A stretch of 64,000 bases of DNA, from NCBI GenBank assembly GCA_963782595.1, contig CAWAKJ010000005.1:124001-188000 (forward strand), written 5' to 3'. This DNA is from JAMQPK01 sp963782595. Lineage in GTDB: Bacteria; Acidobacteriota; Vicinamibacteria; Vicinamibacterales; JAMQPK01. Within the stretch, counting starts at the first letter, position 1. Every line of letters starts with the position of its first letter. The position numbers and the translations under genes are program-made. The notes under the pieces are model-generated. The model was not told the DNA's origin, ran no database searches, and saw nothing but the letters and a program-made list of their open reading frames with translations. Shown here piece after piece: positions 8,053 through 18,200 of this stretch.

Positions 8053-10305
8053 TCACCTGTCAGACGATTTCACCGTCACAACCGTTTGAGCTGTCTGAAC
8101 GCTGTCCTGGTCCTTGTTCGATCGATCCTGTGCCTCGACCCGCAGCAAATACCGGCCCGGCGCGATGTCCTTGAGCGGAATGCGGCCAGTGTACCCGAAA
8201 CTTGTCCACCGAGAGCCACCCTCGCCGTTTGTCAGCACGTCGCGGGAGACAAAGGCGTCCCGGCCGTCTTCCGATATCAGCCGGGCCGCGACATCGATGC
8301 GCCGCGGCTGCCGTGCGGTCGCGTTGTCGTAAATCTCCGACAGCCATGTCAGCGTGTCGGTCTGGGCGAACTCGCGCCGTGTCGTTGCGGGCGCCCCGAG
8401 CAGCTTTTCGCCGACGGCGTCGCGCTGGGGCGTAAACACCGCCTGCGATTCGGCAGACGAGATGAGCACGCCGCTCATCATCAAGGACTTCGCGCTGAAT
8501 TCGGGCACGGTGAGATCGGTGAAGACCGTTCCGGCCTTTCCTGTCAGCGGGTCTCGCGCGCCGACGCGAAGCTGATACCGGCCGGGCGCCAGCGGCGTTC
8601 GCGAGTTGAGCCTGACGCCGAGCGCTTTCATCTTTTGATACGTATCGGGTCTGACCGCGAGATTCAGTGCCGCGCGTGTGCCGCGCTGAGGCCGTCCGTC
8701 GTCGTTCAACGCGAAGTACGACACTTCGAGGTTGTCGGCGAAAAGCCCGTTCGGCTGCTGTGCAAATTCGAGCTGGCTGCCGTCGATCTCAACGGTGATC
8801 GCCACATCTGCCTGCTTCGCGGGCCCTCGGAACGCGACAGCCTGCACCGCGAGCGGCAATCCCGACTGCTGCACGGCGCCGTTGATTGCCGCGCGCAGCT
8901 CGGTTGACATGTCGTTTTCCCCGCCGGCACGCCGGTCGCGCGCCCACCGGTTGAGCGCCTCCATGCGGCGTTCTTCGCGGGTCGTGCCGCTGGACGAGGG
9001 ATACCCGCGCCGGGCCACCGCTGTGAGGCCGGGACGTTTGACCCTGACCTCGATCCGGTGGAAACGACCGTCGCGCGGATGCGCCGGTGGCGTGTAGCCG
9101 AGCAGGTAGTAGCGGCTGTTGGCTTCGATGATGCGACTGAAGACCTCGGCGAACGAGTTCGTATCGACGGCGGCAAAACCGCCCGTGCCGTCGGCGAGCG
9201 TGCGCAGGCTGTCCTGGGTGAGGCGGATCTCGCCGAGCAATGCCTGCGTCCCACTGAAGGGCGTGCCTACGGGCTTGGTCGGGTCGGTTCCGGCATAGTC
9301 TGGCCCGCCGGCTCGGCCCGATTCGATGAGGTCGGTCGTCATGCCGATGAGCCCGCGCGGGTCGAGGGCATAGACGTTGACGTTGGCGCGTGCCGCCGCG
9401 TTGACGGCGTCGCGCGTCGCCCGGATGATCTCGCTGCCGCTCTGCGAGCTGAACGTTTCGGCCATCGGGTAATCGATGCCCTCGCTGAACCACAACAGCG
9501 CCTTGCGGCGCCCGCGCACGCCCTCGAGATACTCAGACAGGCTTTCGATCGTGTTGAGGACACCAACAGCTCGCTGCCCCCGTTCGAGATTGCTCGGATC
9601 AAATGACTGGTTTCGCGTGATGGGGTTGAGGACGGTCGTCGTCTGCTGCGGGTCGTTGTCCTTCGCCACCGTATCGTTAGCGCCCGCGAGCAGCTGGTTC
9701 GAATAGTAGTCGTCGATGCGCTGCACTTCGGCGGATTGCAGCCGGTGTCCGAAGAAGTTGTCGACGGCGCGCAGGAGGAGCGCGGGATCGTTGGTGAACT
9801 CCTGCGCGGCGTCCTTACGGCCGCTCGTCACGACGACGGAGGCGAGGTCGCGGGGGCCGAAGTGCTGTTCGATGAAATTGCGCGCGTGACGCCGGACGAT
9901 CGCGGTGCGGATGGGCGCCACGTTCAGGTCGTCGAGCACGATGATGTAGACGCGGCCCGACTCCACGTCGCGATTCGATCGGACGTCGGCCGCGACGGGG
10001 CGGCCGGCGAAGGCGAACGCGGTGCGCCGCTGAGCAGGAAGCTCGATATAGGAGAAGGTCTGGATCGCTTGGGGCTTACCGTCCTCGAAGACTTCGAAAT
10101 CTTCGGCCGCGAGGCCGGTGACGAAATTGCCCTGGGCGTCTTTGACCGTGACGTCGACGTCGACGACGTTGACGCTGACTTTGAAGGTGGGTTGCTGGGC
10201 GAGGGCCGGCCCGAAAGGCGGCCCGACGAGTGCCGGGGCGAGGAGGCAGACCACTGCCGTCAACAGCGATGTGACGCGAAACTGTGTTTGTCTCCTCATA
10301 TCCAT
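8053..10305 (-). CDS. VWA domain protein, Acidobacterial VWFA-related type
   Basis: An exported protein of about 750 residues. After the signal peptide (MRRQTQFRVTSLLTAVVC... ending ALAQ) comes a short beta domain (VDVDVTVKDAQGNFVTGL, DFEVFEDGK) and then a von Willebrand A domain (YIIVLDDLNVAP, later ALLWFSEGIDYPM and VYALDPRGL), the arrangement of the 'VWFA-related Acidobacterial domain' family (TIGR03436). The C-terminal half is beta-rich (PGRYQLRVGARDP) and likely extracellular or periplasmic. The function is unknown; VWA proteins usually bind proteins or metals. The start could also be 10299 or 10344; I prefer 10305/10299 because MDMRRQ gives a typical signal n-region. It heads the operon with the esterase and quinoprotein. 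Confidence 0.85.
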   Translation of the reverse strand: MDMRRQTQFRVTSLLTAVVCLLAPALVGPPFGPALAQQPTFKVSVNVVDVDVTVKDAQGNFVTGLAAEDFEVFEDGKPQAIQTFSYIELPAQRRTAFAFAGRPVAADVRSNRDVESGRVYIIVLDDLNVAPIRTAIVRRHARNFIEQHFGPRDLASVVVTSGRKDAAQEFTNDPALLLRAVDNFFGHRLQSAEVQRIDDYYSNQLLAGANDTVAKDNDPQQTTTVLNPITRNQSFDPSNLERGQRAVGVLNTIESLSEYLEGVRGRRKALLWFSEGIDYPMAETFSSQSGSEIIRATRDAVNAAARANVNVYALDPRGLIGMTTDLIESGRAGGPDYAGTDPTKPVGTPFSGTQALLGEIRLTQDSLRTLADGTGGFAAVDTNSFAEVFSRIIEANSRYYLLGYTPPAHPRDGRFHRIEVRVKRPGLTAVARRGYPSSSGTTREERRMEALNRWARDRRAGGENDMSTELRAAINGAVQQSGLPLAVQAVAFRGPAKQADVAITVEIDGSQLEFAQQPNGLFADNLEVSYFALNDDGRPQRGTRAALNLAVRPDTYQKMKALGVRLNSRTPLAPGRYQLRVGARDPLTGKAGTVFTDLTVPEFSAKSLMMSGVLISSAESQAVFTPQRDAVGEKLLGAPATTRREFAQTDTLTWLSEIYDNATARQPRRIDVAARLISEDGRDAFVSRDVLTNGEGGSRWTSFGYTGRIPLKDIAPGRYLLRVEAQDRSNKDQDSVQTAQTVVTVKSSDR

Positions 10306-10646
10306 AGCGCGACCCGCGCTCCCGGCCCCGTGACCGAGGGGCATGTATTTCCAATGCCGCGCGCCAACGCTGGCCCGGCGGGCGTCAAGCTCATCACTAA
10401 CAGGGGACCCTCATTATAGTGTGGGATTCGAGCGGTTCCGGAAGTGGCGGGCGTCGCAGAGACACGTGTGGGTCTGCTCCTACGCTGCTTGAAAGGTCGG
10501 GACTCGGTCCGGACCGAGTCCCGCGATTTGATTTCTGATGGCCAAGTTGTTACGCGGACACGTTCCGGCGCGAGTGTGTCCGGGAGGGCGCCCGTAGCGC
10601 GACGATCCAAGAGCTCATAGCGAAACGCCACGGGCCCGGGGATCGG
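10306..10646. other. Gene-free stretch between VWA and metallo-hydrolase genes
   Basis: I see no convincing gene. On the minus strand TATAAT (10418-10413) is a perfect -10 box about 108 bases before the VWA start, without a good -35. At 10499-10522 there is a perfect 24-base palindrome with half-site GGGACTCGGTCC. Near 10554-10585 there is a weaker inverted repeat of CGGACAC/GTGTCCG. The palindromes probably separate the two minus-strand transcription units. Confidence 0.5.
10499..10522. repeat. Perfect 24-base palindrome (half-site GGGACTCGGTCC)
   Basis: The two 12-base arms are exact reverse complements with no loop. It sits between two co-directional minus-strand operons. It may be a transcription end, a protein-binding site or another repeat family; no second copy was seen in the window. 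Confidence 0.6.
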
Positions 10647-11672
10647 CTATTTCGCGCCGACCCGCAGCTTGGACGCCATCGCGCACTCAGCCATCACCGT
10701 AAAGTACCGCTGCACACCGTCGGCCCCGACGATGAACGGATGGTTTTCGCCTGGCTGACGCGGCGCGGCGAGCAAACGCGCCTTCGTGTACGCGCCGTCG
10801 TACTCGCTGTGGTTGGAGATGAGGACGCTGGCTTTTGCGTCGGCCGCCACCTTCGCGATCTTGCGCTGCGAGGCGATGTATTCGTCCCAGCGTGCGCCGT
10901 CGGTGCCGAAGGCGCCGGTCAGCGTGCCGCCGGAATAGGCGACCGTCACGGTCCGCCCCTGGTCCTTGACCGGGAACACATACGACAGCGTGCCCGGCGA
11001 ATGGCCGGGCGTGAACACGATGTCCACGGTGGTATCGCCCAGCGTCAGTTTCCGGCCCTCCGGTCCGACCGCGATGTCGCGCTTCGGTACGCCGCCCGGA
11101 GCGGTAGCGGGACGCTTCAGAGTGGCTTCCCAGTCGGGCGTCCCCATGACCACCTGGGCTGAGTAGCGCTCCTGCAACTCCGCGGCGCCCTGATCGTGGT
11201 CGCCGTGCGCATGGCTGATGATCACGTATTTGATGTCGGCTGGATTCAGGCCGAGCTTGGTCATGCCCTCGATGATCTCCGGCCTGGTGGCCCAGGCGAA
11301 GTTGGTGTCGATGATGATGATGCCCGCGCTGGTCTGGAGCGCCCAGGAGGAATGCTGGCGCGTCCCCAACCAATAGAAGTTGTCGAACACCTTGAAAGGC
11401 GGCGCATACCAGTTGGCCCGGTCCGGCGTCTGGGGCGCAGCGCCGGCGCCGCGGGCGGCCGCGCCACCAGCGCCGGCGCCTCGACCGGCACCGCCGCCAC
11501 GCGGGGCACTCGGCAAACAGAGATTGACGAAGGTGCCGCGGTAGTCCTGTCCCGCTGCGGTCTTGGCCGTCAGGATATGCGCGTCAATCTCGCTGGACGG
11601 CGCCTGCGCCAGGGCGGCGGTGCCGAGAAGCAACGCCCCCAGTGAGGAAATCACGACGGAAGTGCGCATCAT
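10647..11672 (-). CDS. Exported MBL-fold metallo-hydrolase, subclass B3 beta-lactamase-like
   Basis: The 341-residue protein begins MMRTSVVISS after an SD-like AAGGAAAAAGG; the longer in-frame reading upstream overlaps the response regulator gene and is not real. A signal peptide ends TAALAQ. The zinc motif HAHGDH (residues 154-159) is complete, followed by the later metal His blocks TPGHSPG and SNHSEY. This is the ligand set of the MBL fold, and the layout (exported, long loop after HxHxDH) is like B3 beta-lactamases. Residues about 57-82 are a Gly/Ala/Arg low-complexity insert before the core. Actual beta-lactamase activity cannot be claimed, since many such proteins hydrolyse other substrates. 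It lies 38 bases after the response regulator stop and may be co-transcribed with it. Confidence 0.85.
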   Translation of the reverse strand: MMRTSVVISSLGALLLGTAALAQAPSSEIDAHILTAKTAAGQDYRGTFVNLCLPSAPRGGGAGRGAGAGGAAARGAGAAPQTPDRANWYAPPFKVFDNFYWLGTRQHSSWALQTSAGIIIIDTNFAWATRPEIIEGMTKLGLNPADIKYVIISHAHGDHDQGAAELQERYSAQVVMGTPDWEATLKRPATAPGGVPKRDIAVGPEGRKLTLGDTTVDIVFTPGHSPGTLSYVFPVKDQGRTVTVAYSGGTLTGAFGTDGARWDEYIASQRKIAKVAADAKASVLISNHSEYDGAYTKARLLAAPRQPGENHPFIVGADGVQRYFTVMAECAMASKLRVGAK

Positions 11673-11710
11673 TGTTTTTCCTTTTTCCTTTTTCCTTCTT
11701 GTTTGGCGAT

Positions 11711-12400
11711 TCACGCCGACGTCATCGCCTCCACCGTCAATATATAGCCGTCGCCATGGACGGTGCGAAGAAAGCGCGGATTCCGCGGGTCGGCCTCGAT
11801 CTTCTGCCGCAGCCGGGAAACCGCGCGATCGACCGATCTCGTGGTCGACACATCCACGAACCCCCAGATCTCCTTGAACAGCTCGTCTCGAAAGACCACG
11901 CGCGAATGATGTTCGGCGAGGATGCGCAGGATCTCGAACTCGCGGTGCGTCAGATGCAAATCGCCGGTTGCGCCCGTTGCGATCCCGCGCCGGAAATCGA
12001 TCGTCACCCCTCCGAGCTGAATGGTCCCGACGGCCGGCTTGACGCGGCGCAGCACAGTATGGATGCGCGCGACCAGTTCTTCCATGTCGAATGGTTTGGT
12101 GACGTAGTCGTCCGCCCCGAGCCGCAGCCCCTGCAGCTTGTCGGCCTTCTCCCCACGAGCGGAGAGAATAATGATGGGAGTCTTTCCTCCATGACTCAGC
12201 ACCCGGCCGAGCTCGAACCCGCTCAAATCGGGCAGCATCAGGTCCAGCAGCACGAGATCGGGCACGAACGACCGGTACAGCGAGAGCGCTCGATGATGAT
12301 TCGGCGCCCACTCGACATCGAACCCGTCCACGAGCAGGTTATCGTGCAGGATCTGCGCGAGCGACGAGTCGTCTTCGACGATCAGAATCTTCGATTTCAT
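11711..12400 (-). CDS. OmpR/PhoB-family response regulator
   Basis: The 229-residue protein has a receiver domain (residues 1-118) with acidic residues Asp10/Asp11, phospho-acceptor Asp53 (LVLLDLMLPD), Ser80 and Lys102 (TKPFD). A winged-helix DNA-binding domain follows (residues about 130-225: LTHREFEILRILAEH, RSVDRAVSRLRQKIE, RTVHGDGYIL). All catalytic residues are present. Its start overlaps the stop of the kinase gene by 4 bases, so the two form a cognate pair. Targets are unknown; the adjacent metallo-hydrolase or the TAXI protein operon itself are obvious candidates. Confidence 0.95.
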   Translation of the reverse strand: MKSKILIVEDDSSLAQILHDNLLVDGFDVEWAPNHHRALSLYRSFVPDLVLLDLMLPDLSGFELGRVLSHGGKTPIIILSARGEKADKLQGLRLGADDYVTKPFDMEELVARIHTVLRRVKPAVGTIQLGGVTIDFRRGIATGATGDLHLTHREFEILRILAEHHSRVVFRDELFKEIWGFVDVSTTRSVDRAVSRLRQKIEADPRNPRFLRTVHGDGYILTVEAMTSA

Positions 12401-14073
12401 TCAATCTTTGCCACGGGAATCACCAGGGTTGCGGTCGTGCCGACGCCGACCTCGCTCACAATCTCGAGCGCGCCCTGGTGATCGGATGCAATGCGACTTA
12501 CGATCGCGAGGCCCAATCCGTTGCCTGGGCCCTTCGCAGTCCTTCCGCGGACGAACCGCCGCCTGACCTGCGGCAGATCGTCGGCCGGTATGCCCACACC
12601 CTGATCGATGACGTCGAAGCGCACGCGGCCCGCTTCGCCCGACGCGCGGACGGAAACCGTCTTTGCCTTGCCGGAATGGCGAATGGCGTTGTCAATCAGG
12701 TTGTCGAGGGCGAGAACGATCGCCGTACGATCGGCCCAGACCGCCGGAACGTCCGGCGGCACATCGACCTCGAGCCGGACGTCGCCGTCGGTCAGCTGCC
12801 GGCGGAATCCCTGCGTCGCCTCGGAGATGAGCGCGGCGGGTTCGAGGGTTTCGAATGAATAGACCTCGGTCACGTCCGTGACGCGAGAATAGGCGAGCAG
12901 GTTGTTCACCAGCCGCGTCAAACGCCTCTCCTCGCGTACGAGGAGATGTGCGTACCGGTTCAGGTCCTGGTCGGTCTTGACCCGTCCTCGCACCAGGGTC
13001 TCTCCGACGGCCCGGATCGTCGAGAGGGGCGTCTTCAGCTCGTGGGTGACCGTCGAGACGAAGTCGGCGCGGATCGTGGCGACGGCTGCGCTCGCCCGCG
13101 CTGCACGGGCGGTCGCGATGAGGCTGAACGCGAGAAGGGCCACACCGGCGCCGACGACGACGAGGCTCCGCTGTGCCCCGCGCGCGGCCAGCACGAACGT
13201 CGGATCACCGGCTGCGCTGGCCATGACCCTCCACGATCGCTGCGTGAGATCCGCAGGTGGATCGACCGCGATGAGCGTCGGATCGAAGAACAGCACGGGA
13301 AAGGCGCGCGTGGCGGCGGTCTGCGTCGAGTTCGGTTCCAGCGTGCCGGCGACGCGATGGCCCTGTTCATCAATTACCGCAAAGGACGTCGCGCTGGCGC
13401 TTCCGGCGATCTGCGCGACCTGCCGCAGAATGTCGTTGAAATAGTGCGCGCGCGCCCAGTCGAGGTTGACGGCGACACCGAAAATCCGGTCGATCCGTTC
13501 CCGCGTGATGCTCTCGTAGGCGAGCAGCGAGACGATCTGATACTGAACCCCATTGATCGAGAGGTTGAAGACCGAGTAGCGGCGGCGCGCCGCCGCGTCC
13601 GATTCGACCCGCCGGCGCAGCGCCGCGAGCTCCGGCGGATCGAGCCGGACTTCGACGGGATACACGTCGGCGCGTTCCTGGGGGGACAGCCAGGCGGGCC
13701 GCCGATCAGTCCGCGCGAACATGACCGTTCCGCCACTGGACGGCGTCCAGCCGAAGAAGAACTCCGGATAGGGATAGCGCGCGAAGGCAAGGGCGACGAG
13801 GTCGTTCGCCTCATAGGGAGGCGCGAACGCGTGACGATTCTGTTCCGGGCTGCTCAGAATCGAGGTCTGGACACCGGACATGTCGCGCGTGAGCGCACGA
13901 GTGAGCAGATCGGCGGCCTCATTCCCTCGGTGATCGGCAAGCAACGCGGCGCTCCGCTGCCACTCGTCGGTGACGCGGTAGCCGAACCACGCAAGTGCGC
14001 ACAAGCCGCAGCAGATCAGCACGGCCAGCCAGGTGGAGGGTTCGGCCACGAGCGCGCGCGGCCGCAAGATCAT
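12397..14073 (-). CDS. Sensor histidine kinase with large periplasmic domain
   Basis: The 558-residue protein has TM1 (about 14-32), a periplasmic region of about 270 residues with no domain I recognise, and TM2 (about 302-322). The catalytic core follows: H-box THELKTPLS with His344, N-box DNLIDNAIRHS, G1 DQGVGIP and G2 GNGLGLAI. There is no clear HAMP between TM2 and the H-box; a short helix of about 15 residues links them. It overlaps the TAXI solute-binding gene upstream (4 bases) and the response regulator downstream (4 bases), so all three are translationally coupled. I infer that the binding protein may present its ligand to this periplasmic domain. Confidence 0.94.
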   Translation of the reverse strand: MILRPRALVAEPSTWLAVLICCGLCALAWFGYRVTDEWQRSAALLADHRGNEAADLLTRALTRDMSGVQTSILSSPEQNRHAFAPPYEANDLVALAFARYPYPEFFFGWTPSSGGTVMFARTDRRPAWLSPQERADVYPVEVRLDPPELAALRRRVESDAAARRRYSVFNLSINGVQYQIVSLLAYESITRERIDRIFGVAVNLDWARAHYFNDILRQVAQIAGSASATSFAVIDEQGHRVAGTLEPNSTQTAATRAFPVLFFDPTLIAVDPPADLTQRSWRVMASAAGDPTFVLAARGAQRSLVVVGAGVALLAFSLIATARAARASAAVATIRADFVSTVTHELKTPLSTIRAVGETLVRGRVKTDQDLNRYAHLLVREERRLTRLVNNLLAYSRVTDVTEVYSFETLEPAALISEATQGFRRQLTDGDVRLEVDVPPDVPAVWADRTAIVLALDNLIDNAIRHSGKAKTVSVRASGEAGRVRFDVIDQGVGIPADDLPQVRRRFVRGRTAKGPGNGLGLAIVSRIASDHQGALEIVSEVGVGTTATLVIPVAKIE

Positions 14074-15035
14074 CGTCTGAGCTCCCGCTCGCGGTAGTAC
14101 AGCGCCGCGCCCGGGTGCAGCGGCACCGGCGTGGCCGGCGCGCGCTCGGGCACCATGCCCTTCAGAAACGGCAGCTCAGCACTGAGCGCCGGCAACATCC
14201 GGAAGAGCCCTTCGGTCAGCCGGCGAGCGATGGCGTCGTCGAGACCAGCGCGGGCGAGCAGGACAACGTCAACCGAGAGCGTTCGAATCGGCTGATCCTG
14301 TCCGAGATATTCGCCGGCCGGGATGATCATGGAGCGGAAAAACGGATACGTCGTGCGGAGCCGGTCCACCGCTGGTCCCTGGAGCGGCAGCAGCCTCGCG
14401 CCTGATCGCGTGAGGATGGTCGCCTCGTCGTTCGGTACGCTCGCAATCGTAAAGGCGGCGTCGAGGGAGTTCTCCAGGAGCATCGCCATCGTCCGCGGCA
14501 CGGTTGTGCTGATCTCCTGCACTTCGCCCGGCGAGAAGTAGCCGCGGAGCACCATCTGAGAGGTGACGTTGAGGCCGCCGCCCTTGGGGCCGATACCCAC
14601 GCGCCTGCCCCGCAGCTCGTCTACCGAGCGGATCGCCGACGCGGGGCTCACCATGAGGTGTACTTCGGAGGAATTGAGTACCGCGATGCCGCGGATGTTC
14701 CGCAGCGGCCGCCCCGATTCGTGCTGCCCGTTGTAGGCCATGTAGGCGATGCCGGCCTGCGCGAGGCCGATGTCCATCGTGCCGTTCTCCAGCGTCTCGA
14801 TGTTGTGCACCGACCCCGGCGTGTCGATGCTCTGAATCCGCAGGTCCGGCATCAGTTCAGCGTAGCCCTTTGCGAGGGCTTCGCTGAACGGCCGGAAGTT
14901 GCCGGTCGCGGAGCCGGTGGACACCCTGATCGTCACGGGGTCCCTGTTGCCGGCTGTCTCGACCCGGCCGCACGAGACGGCAACGGCGAGCAACGGCGGG
15001 ACGGCTACGGTTGCCAGGAGGCGTAAGATTGTCAT
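14070..15035 (-). CDS. TAXI-family TRAP-type solute-binding lipoprotein
   Basis: This is a protein of about 321 residues if started at 15035 (MTILRLLATVAV); the in-frame Met at 15092 would put non-signal residues first. The leader ends in a lipobox-like AVAVSC, so it is probably a lipoprotein. The TAXI hallmarks are clear: RVSTGSATGNFRPFSEALAK, NIETLENGTMDIGLAQAG and GRRVGIGPKGGG. TAXI proteins normally deliver ligands such as glutamate or other organic acids to a TRAP permease, but no permease gene is nearby. Instead it overlaps the sensor kinase gene by 4 bases, which suggests a sensory role. Confidence 0.88.
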   Translation of the reverse strand: MTILRLLATVAVPPLLAVAVSCGRVETAGNRDPVTIRVSTGSATGNFRPFSEALAKGYAELMPDLRIQSIDTPGSVHNIETLENGTMDIGLAQAGIAYMAYNGQHESGRPLRNIRGIAVLNSSEVHLMVSPASAIRSVDELRGRRVGIGPKGGGLNVTSQMVLRGYFSPGEVQEISTTVPRTMAMLLENSLDAAFTIASVPNDEATILTRSGARLLPLQGPAVDRLRTTYPFFRSMIIPAGEYLGQDQPIRTLSVDVVLLARAGLDDAIARRLTEGLFRMLPALSAELPFLKGMVPERAPATPVPLHPGAALYYRERELRR

Positions 15036-15144
15036 CAGAATCGGAGGCTCTTGTGTGCCATTCGCGGGTGCCGCTGTCAAGGGACCCGCCATCCATGTCG
15101 CAACTTGTCACAATTCAGCTGGAAGTGCATCGCTAAAATTGGCC

Positions 15145-15160
15145 GCATCGATTATCGATT
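15145..15160 (+). promoter_or_regulatory. Candidate operator, copy 2 (GCATCGATTATCGATT)
   Basis: Identical over 16 bases to the site at 4686-4701. It lies 40 bases before the start of the 15201 receptor, in the divergent region shared with the TAXI operon. A TAAAAT possible -10 box lies just upstream at 15134, so the site would be at or past the transcription start, a position fitting a repressor. A shorter match (TTATCGATCG) precedes the 30476 receptor. Confidence 0.4.
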
Positions 15161-15200
15161 CATAGTACCGGGCTTCAGCACGGTTTGTTCTGGAGGAATT

Positions 15201-18200
15201 ATGAGGATGGTGTGGAGAGGTGTGCTCTTGGCGGTGCTCGTGTCGGCGGCGGCGGCGACGAGCAGCGCACAGTCGCTCTATGGCACGCTCGTCGGCAACG
15301 TCACTGACGAATCGGGAGCCGGAATTCCCGGCGCCGTGGTGACCGTCACACAGCGGGAGACGAACCTCTCGCGCGAAGTGACCACCAACGAGACCGGCAG
15401 CTTCAACGTGCCCAACGTGCTGCCCGGCACCTACGAGGTGGCCGTCGTGCTGCAGGGATTCCAGAGCTATACCGCGCGCGATATCGCCGTGCGTCCGGAC
15501 CTTGTGCTGCGCGTCGACGCGCGGCTGAAAGTCGGAACACTGGAGGAGTCGATCGTCGTCTCTGGCACCTCGGTTGTCCTTCAAACGGAAAGCGCCGCTG
15601 TGCAATCGCTGACCACCGCCGATCAGTTGGTAACCATTCCCACCAGCGGCCGCGCGTGGCAGACCACCATCGCGCTCATGCCCGGTGTGGCGCAACCCGA
15701 CTACTCGCAGTCCGGCGGCAGCAACAATCCCACGCGCGCGATGGCCATCAGCATCAACGGCCAGCCGGCGAACAACACCGTGGTACGGCTGGACGGCGTC
15801 ACGCAGATCAACCAGTTCTTCCAGCAGATTCAGGCCTACAGCCCCAGCCTTGAATCAATTGAGACCGTGAGCGTCGTCACCAACAGCTTTGACGCCGATC
15901 AGGGGATGGCGGGCGGCGCGTCGGTGAACGTTCAGGTGAAGAGCGGCACGAATAACCTCAGGGGTTCTGCGTTCGAATTCGCGCAGGACTACAAGATGAA
16001 GGCGCACAATTACTTCCTCCCGCCGGGAGACCCCGCCGGCAGCGGCAGCGTGCACGTCTTCGGCGGCACTGCGGGCGGCCCGATCGTCCGCAATAAGTTG
16101 TTCTACTTCGGCAGCGTGGAGAGCACGCGCCAGAGAACGACGGCCGGAACCGCGTTATCTAATTCCGGCGCCAACGGGCTGCGGAATCTTCCGACGATGG
16201 ATATGCGCACCGGTAATTTCGCCGGCACCAACACGGTGATTTACGATCCGCGCACCGGCACGTCGACCGGCGCGGGGCGCGTCCCGTTCGCGTTCGCGAA
16301 TTGCGGCATCACGTCGACGAACGATCCGCGATTCGATGCCTGCAACTTCATCCCGGCGAACCGCATCAGTCCGGTCGCGAAGGCGGTCCTGGCCAAGTTG
16401 ATTCCGCCCACGCTGCCGGGATTTCAGTCCAATTACTACGCGACGAACAAATACGACACGGACTACCGGAAGTACGACGGGAAGATCACGTGGGTGCCGA
16501 ACAACCGGGTTACGGTCAACGGACGACTCGGCTACGCGACAAGCTACGAGGACAGCGCACCCGCACTGCCGTATATGGAGAATGGGGTCGTCACGAATGG
16601 CCCGAACAACCCCATCTGGCAGGGGCGCATCTGGGATTCCACGGTCCATAGTCACTCGTTGGCGATCACCAACATCGTGTCCTCTAACTTGGTGGTAGAC
16701 GGCGTGTTCGGGTTTACGCGCACGGACATGCTGGCTCGGCCGCATACGGATGACTGCTGGGGAGAGGATTTCAATATCCCGAACACGTGTCAGCCACCGC
16801 TGGGCCGCAGCACGGCGTTCCCGGCGATGAATGTGGGAAACAACAACTGGTCGATCTCCGGCGGCGGCGAGCCGCGCGCGTATCGCGACCCGCAATGGGG
16901 CGGGAACGTCAACGCAGGCTGGACCAAGGGCGGCCATAACGTGAAGTTCGGCGGAGAGCTCAAGCGCCTCCATCAGAACCATTACGAAACACAGTCGCCC
17001 CAGTTCACGTTCACGGGCGGCCGCACCGCGTTGGGGCCGACGGGTTCACCAAACAACTTCAACGCGTTTGCGGACTTCCTGCTGGGCGAGGCGAACTCGC
17101 GCCGCTCGGAGATCATGACTCCGATGATCGGCATCGAGCAGACGGGTGAGGATTTCCGGCCCGGCACGTTGCGGACATGGCAGTTCGGGACGTTCATCCG
17201 CGACCAGTTCGAACTCAACCGGAAGATGACGGTGTCCGTCGGCGTGCGGTGGGAGTACTACCCGCTGTCGCAGCGGCGGGACCGCGGTCTCGAGGTGTTC
17301 GATTTCGCCGCGAGGCAGCTCCTCATCTGCGGCCAAGCCGGAATTCCGCAAACCTGCGGCGTCACGGTGGAAAAGAATCTCTTCACGCCTCGGCTCGGCT
17401 GGGCATATCGCCCCACCGAGTCCACCGTTATTCGCGTGGGTTACTCGCGCAATCCGGAGAATGACACGTCGGGCAGAGAACAGATGCCGCCCTTTAACGC
17501 GTACCCGGCCACGATCATCTACACGGAGACGGCGGCCAATACGTATAACGCCATCGGTACACTCGCCGATGGGTTTCCGATGGTGCCGATCCTTGATCTG
17601 ACGGTGGGGCGTCTGAACCCGGTCAACGCCGGGCTCACCACGTATCCGCTGAACGCTGAGTTCGTGCGCGGGAAGATCTCCTCCTGGAACGTCAGCATGC
17701 AGCAGCTGCTCCCGTACGGCCACAGCCTCACGCTGGGCTATGTGGCAAATCGCCAGGATGGGATGACCCGCAGCGTGAATCAGAACTACGGACAGCTGGG
17801 CGGGGGAACGGCGAGCCAACCGTACGCCTCCATCACGACCAGCTCGATCAACATCCAAGCCCCTGAGGGCAAAGTGAAGTACGACTCGGCGCAGGCCAGC
17901 GTGAACAAGCGTATGTCCAACGGCCTGCAGTACAGCGTCGCATATACCTACGCCAAGACCATCGACTGGTGGGCCGGCACGATCCCGCAGCCACAGGTAC
18001 TGGGACCTGAACAAGGGGGAGTCGGGGCTGCCGCACACGCTCAACATCTCGACGGTCTACGAGCTGCCGTTCGGTTCGGGACGCAAGTTTCTGGCCGACG
18101 GAGCCCTGGGCAAAGTTGTCGGCGGGTGGCAAGTGAACACATTCATCACGGCGCGCTCCGGGAGTGGATTGGGTGTCAGCTCGAGCGCCACACCGTTGAA

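Noticed and set aside
10647..11672. Calling the metallo-hydrolase an antibiotic-resistance beta-lactamase
   Set aside because: The zinc motifs fit many MBL-fold enzymes, and sequence alone does not show beta-lactam hydrolysis.
11673..12311. N-terminal extension of the metallo-hydrolase reading
   Set aside because: It overlaps the response regulator gene, has shadow composition, and a proper signal peptide with SD begins at 11672.
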